Assembly (NCBI GenBank): GCA_026392155.1
Contig: JAPLCP010000054.1
Location: 1 to 64,000, forward strand
Length of the DNA stretch: 64,000 nt
Reading direction: 5' to 3'
From: Armatimonadota bacterium
Lineage (GTDB): Bacteria; Armatimonadota; Armatimonadia; Armatimonadales; Armatimonadaceae
The notes under the pieces: model-generated
Told to the model about the DNA's origin: nothing
The model's input: only the letters and a program-made list of their open reading frames with translations
The model's database searches: none
Part shown: one piece after another, positions 36,079-43,756 of the stretch
Layout of the letters: each line of letters begins with the position of its first letter
Numbering within the stretch: the first letter of the stretch is position 1
Translations under genes and position numbers: made by a program

Positions 36079-36773
36079 CGGCCCATCTGCGGTTCCCAGC
36101 CGAGCAGGTGCTTTGCCTTGCTCATGTTCATGCGCTTTTGCTGCCAGTCGCCGGAGATCATGAAGGCCTGGTAGCTACCGAAGGAGTGCTCTAGTGCGGC
36201 GAGGAGGGCGTGGGCGACATCGCTGGCTTCTGTATGGATGTCCTGTCGTCCCTCTGCGGCGAGCGTCTGCCAGGTCTCTTCGGTGACGGGGAGGCAGAGG
36301 CGCAAGGCATTGATGGAGATTCCCCACTGTCGCCATGCCGCACGTGCGACTTCTTCCCCGAGGCGCTTGGTCAGGCCGTAGTGGTGGTGGGCATCGGGCT
36401 CGGCATCTTCGTCCCAGAAGAAGCGCTGGCCAAGCTGCTCATAGACCGACATGGAGCTGGTAAGGGCAGCATGCGTGATGCTTGCCTGATGGGCGGCTCG
36501 GAGCGCAAGATACAACCCCGTGACGTTCACATCGAACTGCGCGGTGGGGTTGGCGTTGCCGTCGTGGTTGCCCATGGCCATGTAGAGGAGCTTCTCGCAG
36601 CCCTGCGCCGCTACTTTCAGCGCCTCGAAGTCGCGGACATCGCCCTGAATCCACTCACCGAGCACGGGTTGTTTGAGATCGAAGACGCGAAGTGTGTAGT
36701 GCTCTGCGAGATAGGGGAGGATGAGGCCCCCGACGTGGCCGGAGCCACCGATGACCAGTAGCTTAGGGTTCAT
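36075..36773 (-). CDS. NAD-dependent epimerase/dehydratase
   Basis: A 232-residue extended short-chain dehydrogenase from ATG 36773. NAD-binding site [14 protein letters not shown], then [12 protein letters not shown] and the catalytic Tyr/Lys in [18 protein letters not shown]. The Ser of the catalytic set is in TSSMS. It overlaps by four bases with the second epimerase gene upstream and pairs with it. Sugar-nucleotide or uronate-type substrate; not defined. Confidence 0.82.
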   Translation of the reverse strand: MNPKLLVIGGSGHVGGLILPYLAEHYTLRVFDLKQPVLGEWIQGDVRDFEALKVAAQGCEKLLYMAMGNHDGNANPTAQFDVNVTGLYLALRAAHQASITHAALTSSMSVYEQLGQRFFWDEDAEPDAHHHYGLTKRLGEEVARAAWRQWGISINALRLCLPVTEETWQTLAAEGRQDIHTEASDVAHALLAALEHSFGSYQAFMISGDWQQKRMNMSKAKHLLGWEPQMGR

Positions 36774-37579
36774 GCAGATGCCCTCCAGCTCACCTTGGGC
36801 TGCCACCCGAGAAGCTCTTTGGCGACCCGGCAGTCAATCAAGCCGCGATAGGGACTCTCTGCCAGCCACTCGTCTTGGGAGATGCACCAAGGCACATCAG
36901 GGAGAAGCTTCTGAACCAGCTCTGCCGTAGGAGTGGCAGAGGTGGTATCGTCGGCGGCAAGTAGAAACGCATGAAAGCCAGACAGCTCGGGCTTGGTCAG
37001 TGCTAGTCGTGTTGCCTCCGCCACATCGGTGACATCCACGTAGCTGATAAGGTCGGGGACATAGCCATCGCCGCTACTCCATTTGGCGTAGTTTTCGGGG
37101 CTACTGACAAACACAGGGCGGGGGCAGAGAATGGTCATGTCGTGCTTCTGAGCAAAGTAGGTGCAGGTCACTTCGTTCACGTGTTTGGAGAGCTGGTAGA
37201 TGTTAAAAGAGCCGTGAGGGTAGTCATCGCCGCCGGGTAAGTGAACCACTTTCCGATCCACGCCAAACGAGCCAAATGCATTCACACTGGAGTAGGCCAC
37301 GACTCGCTTTACGCCGTGCTGGACGCAGGCAAGTAAGACATTATTAGTGCCTTGGACATTCACCGACATGACCTCGTAGTCCTTACCCGGCATTGCCCAG
37401 GGAATCGCCCCGAGGTGTGCGACGGCATCCACGCCTTCAACCGCAGCGGTCACTGCCTCGATATCGCGCAGATCGCCCTGCTCCTTGTCAAAGGGCCGAA
37501 CGGTGTGCCCATGTGCTTCCAGAAGCGCCGTGACGACTTTGCCTATCCGCCCCGCGCTGCCCGTTACCAGTATCTTCAT
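36770..37579 (-). CDS. NAD-dependent epimerase/dehydratase
   Basis: A 269-residue extended SDR from ATG 37579. ILVTGSAGRIGKVVTALLEA binds NAD, then VAHLGAIPW, VAYSSVNAFGSFG and the catalytic FNIYQLSKHVNEVTC (Tyr/Lys). It resembles uronate dehydrogenase- or UDP-sugar epimerase-like proteins. The stop overlaps the start of the second epimerase (ATGA). The two are similar enough in plan to be ancient paralogues. They lie downstream of the DUF1611 gene in the same direction with a ten-base gap. Confidence 0.84.
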   Translation of the reverse strand: MKILVTGSAGRIGKVVTALLEAHGHTVRPFDKEQGDLRDIEAVTAAVEGVDAVAHLGAIPWAMPGKDYEVMSVNVQGTNNVLLACVQHGVKRVVAYSSVNAFGSFGVDRKVVHLPGGDDYPHGSFNIYQLSKHVNEVTCTYFAQKHDMTILCPRPVFVSSPENYAKWSSGDGYVPDLISYVDVTDVAEATRLALTKPELSGFHAFLLAADDTTSATPTAELVQKLLPDVPWCISQDEWLAESPYRGLIDCRVAKELLGWQPKVSWRASA

Positions 37580-37589
37580 TGGGGCTATT

Positions 37590-38666
37590 CTACCCTGTAA
37601 GCACCGCGCGGAGAAGCTTCTCGCCGCCAAATCGCACGACATCCGTGGTTGGAAGGCCCGTCTCGGCTTCAGTCTGCTCACACGCGACTCTTGCCTCGTC
37701 GTCGGTGAGGTGGCCGCAGTTGAGCGCAATCCCGACAACCCGTGCAGGCAAGATCGGCGCACAAACCGCTTCGTAGAGGGCCGCGACTTCTTTGAGCGGT
37801 GGGAACGTTACCCAAGGCGCACGCGCAATGCTTTCCTGCCCGGCGCGGTGGCAGAGAATCAGATGCGTGGGCACGCTCCCACGGATCAGGGGCAGCCAGG
37901 CCGTCGATGCGGGATGGAGCGCGGAGCCTTGGCCCTCGACCCAGATCAGGCCCTCCTCCCCCGGCCCCTCCTCCCGATAACGGGAGGAGGGGAGTGTCTT
38001 GGCTGCTTCTAGCACTGCCCACTCGACACCGCCTGAGGCGAAGTCCACGCGTACAGCGTCTAGTGCGATTCCCGCCCCCGAGATGCAGATTCCGATCTGA
38101 CCCGTCGCGACAAACGCCGAGGTGAGATTTTGGCGTTGTGCCGCTTGGTGTAGCTCTAAACTGGCCGTCATCTTGCCAATGGCCATGTCGGTGCCGACGG
38201 TGAGAATGCGTTTCGCATTGACCTCCCACGCTCGCCCGAGGCCGTTCTCAAGACCAACTGGCTCCTGGCGCACATCCCAGATCCAGGCGTTTGGCGTGAG
38301 TGCGACGCGGAACTCAGGGGCGTCGGCCATGCGCTCGTGGAGGCCATTGACCAGCGACATCCCACCGCGCAAGCCCTCAATGACTTCCTCTCGCCACTCC
38401 GCAGGTAAGATCCCACCTGCGGGGGCAATCGCAGGAACGAGCGTGTCGGCCCCGAGCGCGCGTGCTTCTGCAATGCGGGCGACAATGGGGACACTTCGCG
38501 CAATGCCCGTGAGCGCGGCTAGGTCCTGTCCTGCTGTCTGTCGGTCAATGACGCAGGTGATCTGCGCATCGGAGTAGCGCAGTAGACCGAAGCCCATCTT
38601 GCCCCCGCTTCCTACAACCGCTTCGTGCATGAGAAGCGCGAGCTTGCGGTCGGCGGTGAGTTTCAA
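37590..38666 (-). CDS. DUF1611 protein, DgcN-like (candidate D-glutamate N-acetyltransferase)
   Basis: A 358-residue protein. The start TTG at 38666-38664 overlaps the stop of the enolase-superfamily gene upstream (TTGA), which fixes it; GAG lies upstream. The P-loop-like ILTVGTDMAIGKMTASLELH and SAFVATGQIGICISGAG are typical of DUF1611, and WVEGQGSALHPAS is the conserved core. In Pseudoalteromonas and others DUF1611 members (DgcN) acetylate D-glutamate and are encoded with DgcA, an N-acetyl-D-glutamate racemase; the same pairing occurs here. About 18 residues before WVEGQGS come from a palindromic element (37950-37985) and are not expected in the family. Confidence 0.75.
   Translation of the reverse strand: MKLTADRKLALLMHEAVVGSGGKMGFGLLRYSDAQITCVIDRQTAGQDLAALTGIARSVPIVARIAEARALGADTLVPAIAPAGGILPAEWREEVIEGLRGGMSLVNGLHERMADAPEFRVALTPNAWIWDVRQEPVGLENGLGRAWEVNAKRILTVGTDMAIGKMTASLELHQAAQRQNLTSAFVATGQIGICISGAGIALDAVRVDFASGGVEWAVLEAAKTLPSSRYREEGPGEEGLIWVEGQGSALHPASTAWLPLIRGSVPTHLILCHRAGQESIARAPWVTFPPLKEVAALYEAVCAPILPARVVGIALNCGHLTDDEARVACEQTEAETGLPTTDVVRFGGEKLLRAVLTG
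37950..37985. repeat. Palindromic element inside the DUF1611 gene, copy 2
   Basis: The first 26 bases equal 1581-1606. CCTCCTCCCG, a three-base loop and CGGGAGGAGG (37966-37988) form a strong stem. The segment is read in frame in the gene and encodes an Arg/Glu/Gly-rich insert (SRYREEGPGEEG) just before the conserved motif. Confidence 0.8.
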
Positions 38667-39727
38667 TTTCGTTTCACTCCCAAGCCCGGCACGTCGGTGG
38701 GGAGTACCTTGCCGTCTTTCCAAGCCGCACCGACAAAGGGGTCGTTCTTGAGATTGAGATGACTGTCTAAGTCCAAGTGGTCGAAGGCGGCTCCGATCTG
38801 TGCACCTGCCGTGATGGCCAGCGACGACTCGCCCATACAGCCGAGCATGGTGTGTAGGCCGTGGGCCTTTGCTACCGCGACAATGCGTAGCGCCTCGCGC
38901 AGGCCGCCGCACTTCATGAGTTTTACATTGACGCCGTCAATCATGCCCGCCACTTTGGGGACATCGGAGGCGACGCGGATCGTCTCGTCGAGGAAGATCG
39001 GGATTGGAGCGGGGCGTAGCGCGGCGAGACCGTCTTCGTTGCCTTGCTCCAGCGGCTGCTCGACGTACTCGACGCCGCGTGCGGCCAGCCAGGGGATCAT
39101 CTTCTGAGCATCCGCGACGCTCCAGCCGCCATTGGCATCCACGCGGAAAATAGCATCGGGACGGGCCGCTCCTTGGATAGCAGCAAACATCGCTTGGTCT
39201 GCGTCTGTTCCCTCAGGGCTGCCCAGCTTGATCTTGAGAACCCGTGCGCCGGTTCGCGCGTGCCAGTCCAAGGTCTGGCTTGCAGCCTCTTCCGGCGACT
39301 GAATGCCCACGGTAACGGATGTCTCGACGGTGCGCGTCGGGTCCAGTCCGTAGAGCTGCCAGACAGGCACACCTAGCTTCTTACCGAGCCAGTCGTGGCA
39401 GGCCATCTCAATGGCAGCCTTGACCGCACCGCCACCGCCCACACCGCCAAAACCCACTGCTGCCGACGGAAGCTCGCTCAGAACGCCCTCCACACGATCC
39501 AGCTCGCCGGGGGAGAGGGCAGAGAGGGGGGCGCGAAGGCTCTCAATATCTGCCTCGCCCGTGTGGGCCTTGTCGCCGCTGACACTATTGGGGCCAAGCT
39601 CGCCCAGCCCGACAATCCCGTCGTGCTCGATCGTGACAAATAAATTGGTTGCGTTGCCGCTCACGCCCCGGCTGATGCGTAGGGGGATAAGCTTTTCCAG
39701 CGTGATGCGCTCCGTCGTAATGATCAT
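38663..39727 (-). CDS. Dipeptide epimerase-like / N-acetyl-D-glutamate racemase-like (DgcA-like) enzyme
   Basis: A 354-residue enolase-superfamily protein. The barrel bears LKIKLGSPEGTD (KxK), FRVDANGGW (metal Asp), YVEQPLEQGN (metal Glu), FLDETIRVASD, and VKLMKCGGLREAL for the second catalytic Lys, then LGCMGESSLAITAGAQI and LDSHLNL. This is the L-Ala-D/L-Glu epimerase signature set. Paired with DUF1611 it may instead racemise N-acetyl-D-glutamate. The stop overlaps the DUF1611 TTG start; the stop of the dioxygenase gene abuts its start. Confidence 0.8.
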   Translation of the reverse strand: MIITTERITLEKLIPLRISRGVSGNATNLFVTIEHDGIVGLGELGPNSVSGDKAHTGEADIESLRAPLSALSPGELDRVEGVLSELPSAAVGFGGVGGGGAVKAAIEMACHDWLGKKLGVPVWQLYGLDPTRTVETSVTVGIQSPEEAASQTLDWHARTGARVLKIKLGSPEGTDADQAMFAAIQGAARPDAIFRVDANGGWSVADAQKMIPWLAARGVEYVEQPLEQGNEDGLAALRPAPIPIFLDETIRVASDVPKVAGMIDGVNVKLMKCGGLREALRIVAVAKAHGLHTMLGCMGESSLAITAGAQIGAAFDHLDLDSHLNLKNDPFVGAAWKDGKVLPTDVPGLGVKRN

Positions 39728-40573
39728 CTAGTTCCAGGGTTCCAATCCCAAAAGTTTTTTACCTAGCTCGGTTAGCTCAGCGGTTTTTCCGTATTTTTGC
39801 TCCCAGCCACGCGGGTCGCCGGGTGCCCAGCCCGCCTCGGGGCTACGTCGCTCCCGCCAGCGCATGACTCTGTCATCGCGCTCCGCTTGGTTGTCGTAGC
39901 GCTCCGGCCACATCGTGATGTACTGCGCCAGACGTGGCTGATCCGAGAGATTGCGGCCATTGCCGTGCAGTAGCCGCGTGTTCCAGATCACCAAGTCGCC
40001 CGCCTCGGCTGCAATCGGCACGATCTCAATCTCACTCTTATCTCGTGGCGAGCGCTTGCCTTCATCGGGGGCTCCAGGCACTTGTTCTCGGGTGGCGGCC
40101 CAGCGCTCGATCAATTTGTGGTGGCCGGGGACGCAGCAAAAGCCGCCGCGCTCGACGGGTGTGTCCGACAGATAGAGCACGCCCTGTACCCGAAACGGCG
40201 CGGTGTGCGCCTCCATCGGATCAATATCCCAGTGGATCATGCCCAGGTGGTCGTACTCTGGGTGGTCGGGGTGCACCGGCGGGTTGAAGTTCACGCGATC
40301 AAAGCTCACCCAGAGCTTTTCTGTACCATAGATCTGGGTGAAAGCGGCGTGGACACCGGGGTGTTGGCGCGTGTCCCAGAGCGCCTGGTGCTGATAAAGC
40401 TCCAGCATCCCGCCGCGCTTTAGAGGCTCCTGGTACCAGCCATCAGGGTTGGTGGGGGCAAAGCCTAGAAAGTCGTACTCTGCGGCAACTACTGCGTCGC
40501 AGAGCGATTTGGGAACGACACTTTTCACGACTACATAGCCGTTGGTCTCAAAAAAATCTTGGTCTAGTTCCAT
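39728..40573 (-). CDS. Phytanoyl-CoA dioxygenase-like oxygenase
   Basis: A 281-residue Fe(II)/2-oxoglutarate enzyme. The iron ligands are visible as GMIHWDIDPMEAHTAPF (H-x-D) and the distal His in NTRLLHGNGRNLSDQPR, with the 2-oxoglutarate Arg close by. It opens FETNGYVVVKSVVPKSLCDA, a family hallmark. It hydroxylates an unknown small molecule. It shares an operon with the dipeptide-epimerase-like gene (adjacent) and overlaps the upstream kinase gene by ten bases. Confidence 0.85.
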   Translation of the reverse strand: MELDQDFFETNGYVVVKSVVPKSLCDAVVAAEYDFLGFAPTNPDGWYQEPLKRGGMLELYQHQALWDTRQHPGVHAAFTQIYGTEKLWVSFDRVNFNPPVHPDHPEYDHLGMIHWDIDPMEAHTAPFRVQGVLYLSDTPVERGGFCCVPGHHKLIERWAATREQVPGAPDEGKRSPRDKSEIEIVPIAAEAGDLVIWNTRLLHGNGRNLSDQPRLAQYITMWPERYDNQAERDDRVMRWRERRSPEAGWAPGDPRGWEQKYGKTAELTELGKKLLGLEPWN

Positions 40574-41322
40574 AGGGTATAAAATGCCTCAAAAAGCCGG
40601 AGAGCCTCCACGCCGCCCTCCCAGCCGTAGCCACGAAGAAACGCGTCTTGGTAGTGAGGCGTCTTCGGGTCACCATTGCTATTGCGCCGTAGGCTCCAGA
40701 GCGCTGTCGCCAGATCGTAGCGCGGATCGGCCCAGCCGCCATCGCCCCAGTCCACAGCTCCGGTGATTGTACCCGTCTCGACCATAAAATTAGGCAGGCA
40801 GGCGTCGCCGTGGCAGAACGCGAGCTGCGAGGAGATATGAGGGCTCTCGCGCTCAACCCAGTCGGCGACATCGGCGTAGCGCTCCCCGGCAAACGGCGTG
40901 TAGCTCAGTTCGATGCTCTCCCAAAAGCGCTTCTCTGCCGTTGCCCGCACCCGAGCCAGGGCTTCATCGCGCCAGAGTGTTTCGGGTTTGGGGATTGGCG
41001 GCTCCCAGGTGTGAATCAGTTTGAGCGCCTTGCCAAAAGCCTCCGCCAGCGCCGTGCGCCGCTCAGGTGTCTGCTCAAATGCCTCGGCCAAGTTGATGCC
41101 AGGCAGCTCCGAAAAATACAGCGCGCCGCTCGCATCCTCGCCCCGAAACGCGGGAACCAACGGCTGATAGGCCGCCAAAGCGCTCACGACTTCACCCTCG
41201 CGGCAAGTCGCACCGAGTTTTTGAATGAGCTGTTGCCCGCCCTCCGTAACCACACGGTACACGGTTGCGTTTTCTCCTTGGAAGGCAAGAGGACCGAGTG
41301 AGATGACAGGATCGGAAAACAT
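40564..41322 (-). CDS. Aminoglycoside/fructosamine kinase-like phosphotransferase
   Basis: A 252-residue APH-fold kinase. It has the catalytic loop FCHGDACLPNFMVETG (HGD...N), the metal motif VDWGDGGWADPRYDLA, and the ATP-side strand TVYRVVTEGGQQLIQKLG. Relatives phosphorylate aminoglycosides, fructosamine, choline or homoserine; there is no evidence for antibiotic resistance. It is the first gene of the minus-strand operon leading through the dioxygenase to the DgcA/DgcN-like pair, and is divergent from the cupin gene. Confidence 0.82.
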   Translation of the reverse strand: MFSDPVISLGPLAFQGENATVYRVVTEGGQQLIQKLGATCREGEVVSALAAYQPLVPAFRGEDASGALYFSELPGINLAEAFEQTPERRTALAEAFGKALKLIHTWEPPIPKPETLWRDEALARVRATAEKRFWESIELSYTPFAGERYADVADWVERESPHISSQLAFCHGDACLPNFMVETGTITGAVDWGDGGWADPRYDLATALWSLRRNSNGDPKTPHYQDAFLRGYGWEGGVEALRLFEAFYTLWN

Positions 41323-41360
41323 AAAGCCTGGTTCTGTGTCGCGTACTGCGTTTCCTGCCG

Positions 41361-41366
41361 TACAAT
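41361..41366 (+). promoter_or_regulatory. -10-like box close to the cupin start
   Basis: TACAAT, nine bases, ATG at 41376; predicted leader of about two bases. Confidence 0.4.
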
Positions 41367-41375
41367 AGGGGCTGT

Positions 41376-41756
41376 ATGGACATTAAACCTGAAGACCTCC
41401 CCGTACGAGTCGAAAAACCCTGGGGCTATGAGATTTGGTACGCGTGGACCGACATCTATGTTGGTAAGATCATTCATGTCAATGCGGGCCAGAAGCTCAG
41501 CTTGCAGTACCATGACTTTAAAGATGAGACGAGCTACTTGCTCAAGGGGCGCATGAAGCTCACCAAGGGCGCGACGGTGGATACACTCACGGTCACGGAG
41601 ATCGCGGAGGGGCATCAGTGGCGCAACCGGCCTCTGGAGATCCACACCATCGAGGCCATTGAAGACTCCGATGTCCTAGAGGTGTCGACCCCACACCTCG
41701 ATGACGTCGTGCGTCTCCAAGATGCCTATGGTCGTGAGGGGACAAACAAGCCCTAG
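41376..41756 (+). CDS. Cupin protein, type II phosphomannose isomerase-like
   Basis: A 126-residue single cupin. KPWGYEIWYAWTD, GQKLSLQYHDFKDETSYLLK (metal His/Glu) and HTIEAIEDSDVLEVSTPHLD match the isomerase half of bifunctional mannose-6-phosphate isomerase/GDP-mannose pyrophosphorylase and similar standalone cupins. The product may isomerise a sugar phosphate. It stands alone and is convergent with the anti-sigma gene. Confidence 0.82.
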   Translation: MDIKPEDLPVRVEKPWGYEIWYAWTDIYVGKIIHVNAGQKLSLQYHDFKDETSYLLKGRMKLTKGATVDTLTVTEIAEGHQWRNRPLEIHTIEAIEDSDVLEVSTPHLDDVVRLQDAYGREGTNKP

Positions 41757-41762
41757 CTAGGT

Positions 41763-42020
41763 CTAGCCTCTCTTGAGCAGGCCCATGACGCGCTGGCGAA
41801 GCCCATCCGGGGCCTGCACCTGACCTACTTTTTCGCGTAGGGTCTTTAAGAGTGTCTCCTCAAAGTGAAACTTCTCGAAGCAGCCCTTGCACTGCTGGAG
41901 GTGACTCTGCACTAGTGTCTCTTCCTCCGGATGAAGCTCACGGCTGAGGAAGTCGTTGAGCCGCTCGACGGCTTGCTGGCATTGATTAAATTCTAGAGAC
42001 TCGATCGGAGCCTTATCCAT
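41763..42020 (-). CDS. Short zinc-finger anti-sigma factor
   Basis: An 85-residue protein from ATG 42020 (MDKAPIESLEFNQCQQAVER), 14 bases after the sigma gene. The ZAS site is in LVQSHLQQCKGCFEKFHFEE (H-x3-C-x2-C). No membrane span, so it is a soluble RsrA-like anti-sigma factor, possibly redox-controlled by its Cys residues. An in-frame ATG at 42065 is unlikely, since it would lie inside the sigma gene. Confidence 0.82.
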   Translation of the reverse strand: MDKAPIESLEFNQCQQAVERLNDFLSRELHPEEETLVQSHLQQCKGCFEKFHFEETLLKTLREKVGQVQAPDGLRQRVMGLLKRG

Positions 42021-42034
42021 GGTCGTATACAATC

Positions 42035-42643
42035 CTAGCGTGGGTTTTCTTCCGTAAAGGCCCACAGGGCGCGCTGGACAAGCCGTCGCCCTCGGGAGAG
42101 CCTGGAACGTACCGTACCAATCGGTATCTCCAAGATCTCACTGATCTCCTGATAGGAAAGCTCATTCAAGTCTGCAAGAATCACGGTGTCTCGGTACTCA
42201 CCTGGTAAGTTCCCGATGGCTTCTTGAATGGCTTCCACCTGAATTTTACCCATCACTGCCGATTCGGGAGTATCTGCCTTGCCGGAGACATAGGCATCTT
42301 GTAAGCGATTGTAGAGAAAGAAGTCTTCCATCTCATCGTAGGAAGTCTTCTCCGGCTCTCGCTTTTTCCGTCGGTAGTTATTGATAAATAAATTTGTTAG
42401 TATGCGAAACAGCCAGGCCCGTGCATTAGTTCCCACTTGAAATTTATCAATAAATTGGTAGGCACGGACAAACGTATCCTGAACCAAATCATCGGCGTCT
42501 TGAGCGTTGCGCGTCATCGAGAGCGCCGCACGGTAGAGCGAGTCGAGATGGGGGAGCATCTGGGTCTCGAAGAGGATATCCGATGAAGACTTAGCCAAGT
42601 CGCGCACCTGTGAGGGCCGCTCGGGCAGGGCTCGGGCTGACAT
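42035..42643 (-). CDS. ECF sigma factor, SigR/RpoE-like
   Basis: A sigma factor of about 202 residues. Region 2: ADDLVQDTFVRAYQFIDKF and RAWLFRILTNLFINNYRRKK; region 4: LPGEYRDTVILADLNELSYQ with PIGTVRSRLSRGRRLVQRAL. The text is close to actinobacterial SigR-type factors that pair with short ZAS anti-sigma proteins, as here. ATG 42643 would overlap the mtnP end by 53 bases; GTG 42607 is the alternative, with a shorter overlap. The exact start is not settled. Confidence 0.9.
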   Translation of the reverse strand: MSARALPERPSQVRDLAKSSSDILFETQMLPHLDSLYRAALSMTRNAQDADDLVQDTFVRAYQFIDKFQVGTNARAWLFRILTNLFINNYRRKKREPEKTSYDEMEDFFLYNRLQDAYVSGKADTPESAVMGKIQVEAIQEAIGNLPGEYRDTVILADLNELSYQEISEILEIPIGTVRSRLSRGRRLVQRALWAFTEENPR

Positions 42644-43385
42644 CGGGGAGCGTCTCGACGAGCTCGGCAAGTAGGCCTCGGAGGTTCTCGATGTTGGCGG
42701 CGAAGACTTCAAGTACGGCTTCGTGCGTGACGGCCTCAGCACTCTCGCTGACGAGGCCCGCATCATAGTCGGTCACCAGAGAGAGATTGAGATAGGGTAG
42801 CTCTAGCTCGCGGGCGAGGTAGGCTTCAGGATACTGGGTCATGCCAATAATGTCCCAGCCCATGTGGGTGTACCAGCGCGACTCCGCCTTGGTGGAGAAG
42901 CGTGGCCCATTGACCACGACAATCGTCCCGTTTTCATGGACGGTCACGCCGCGACGCTGGCAGACCCCTAGCGCGTGGGCTCGCAGAACCGGGCAGTAGG
43001 GATCTGCCGCGGAGACATGGGTGACGATAGGGCCGTCGTAGAACGTATCGGTGCGCCCACTTGTCCGGTCTATAAACTGATCGCACAGTACCACATGCCC
43101 GGGTTCAATGTGCTTTTGGAGCGAGCCGACCGCACAGGGCCCAATCACAGCGTCAACCCCCAGAGACTTCATAGCCCAGACATTGGCGCGGTAGTTGATC
43201 TTATGGGGTGGGATCGTGTGACCGCGTCCGTGGCGCGGTAAAAAGGCAACTTCTTTCCCCCCCAGCATCCCCAAGACGACTTTGTCCGAAGGCGGGCCGT
43301 AAGGCGTCTCAATCCAGCGTTCCTCAACATCGCCTGTCAGGAGCTGATAGAGCCCCGAGCCACCGAAAATTCCCACCTGTGCCAT
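42591..43385 (-). CDS. mtnP: S-methyl-5'-thioadenosine phosphorylase
   Basis: A 264-residue enzyme. It shows GIFGGSGLYQLL, FLPRHGRGHTIPPHKINYRA, GPCAVGSLQKHIEPGHVVL, NGPRFSTKAESRWY and IGMTQYPEAYLARELELPY, all MTAP-type. It cleaves methylthioadenosine to adenine and methylthioribose-1-phosphate in methionine salvage. A -10-like TATAAC lies seven bases before the ATG at 43385. The sigma gene overlaps its 3' end. Confidence 0.93.
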   Translation of the reverse strand: MAQVGIFGGSGLYQLLTGDVEERWIETPYGPPSDKVVLGMLGGKEVAFLPRHGRGHTIPPHKINYRANVWAMKSLGVDAVIGPCAVGSLQKHIEPGHVVLCDQFIDRTSGRTDTFYDGPIVTHVSAADPYCPVLRAHALGVCQRRGVTVHENGTIVVVNGPRFSTKAESRWYTHMGWDIIGMTQYPEAYLARELELPYLNLSLVTDYDAGLVSESAEAVTHEAVLEVFAANIENLRGLLAELVETLPDVSPSPARAALTGARLG

Positions 43386-43392
43386 GTCCTCT

Positions 43393-43398
43393 GTTATA
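43393..43398 (-). promoter_or_regulatory. -10-like box seven bases before mtnP
   Basis: TATAAC on the minus strand, seven bases, ATG at 43385. Confidence 0.45.
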
Positions 43399-43458
43399 CC
43401 CGAGTTCTTAGCGCTTTTTGCTTGCCTTATTCACCTCTTGATATTTCCTGGCAAGTGC

Positions 43459-43487
43459 TTGACATTCCTAGGGGCAGGGGTTATACT
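43459..43487 (+). promoter_or_regulatory. Sigma-70-type promoter of the excisionase-type regulator
   Basis: TTGACA (43459-43464), 17-base spacer, TATACT (43482-43487): the best full promoter in the window. Confidence 0.85.
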
Positions 43488-43540
43488 TGCCAAACAGGAT
43501 GCTTGCCATCCAGTTGAAAATAGGAGCAGTAAACGAGACG

Positions 43541-43747
43541 ATGGATTCGGAGAACCGGGAACTTTTGACAGTGGAGCAGGCAGCGAACTACCTGCAACTG
43601 TCTCAATCCAGCATCCGCTCGTATATCCGTCAGGGAAAGCTTAAGGCCTTTCGTGTTGCGGGAAAACGTAAAGTTCTCATTCACCGGGAAGACCTCCTCA
43701 AGCTCCTTGAGCCTGCCCGTGAAGAAGAACACGATACCGCTGAGTAG
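43541..43747 (+). CDS. Excisionase-family / MerR-like DNA-binding protein (BldC-like)
   Basis: A 68-residue winged-helix protein from ATG 43541 (MDSENRELLTVEQAANYLQL), with helix-turn-helix text SQSSIRSYIRQGKLKAFRVA. An in-frame ATG at 43499 is the alternative and would give 82 residues. Standalone proteins of this type regulate transcription (for example BldC) or act as phage excisionases; no integrase is nearby, so a regulator is more likely. It is followed nine bases downstream by the exporter genes, which it may control. Confidence 0.78.
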   Translation: MDSENRELLTVEQAANYLQLSQSSIRSYIRQGKLKAFRVAGKRKVLIHREDLLKLLEPAREEEHDTAE

Positions 43748-43756
43748 CCACGAGGC

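Noticed and set aside
40564-41322. Aminoglycoside resistance gene
   Set aside because: The kinase fold is shared by many metabolic kinases, and its operon is metabolic; nothing points to resistance.
43541-43747. Phage excisionase
   Set aside because: The fold matches, but no integrase, attachment site or phage gene is near and the gene leads directly into an exporter operon, so a regulator is more plausible.
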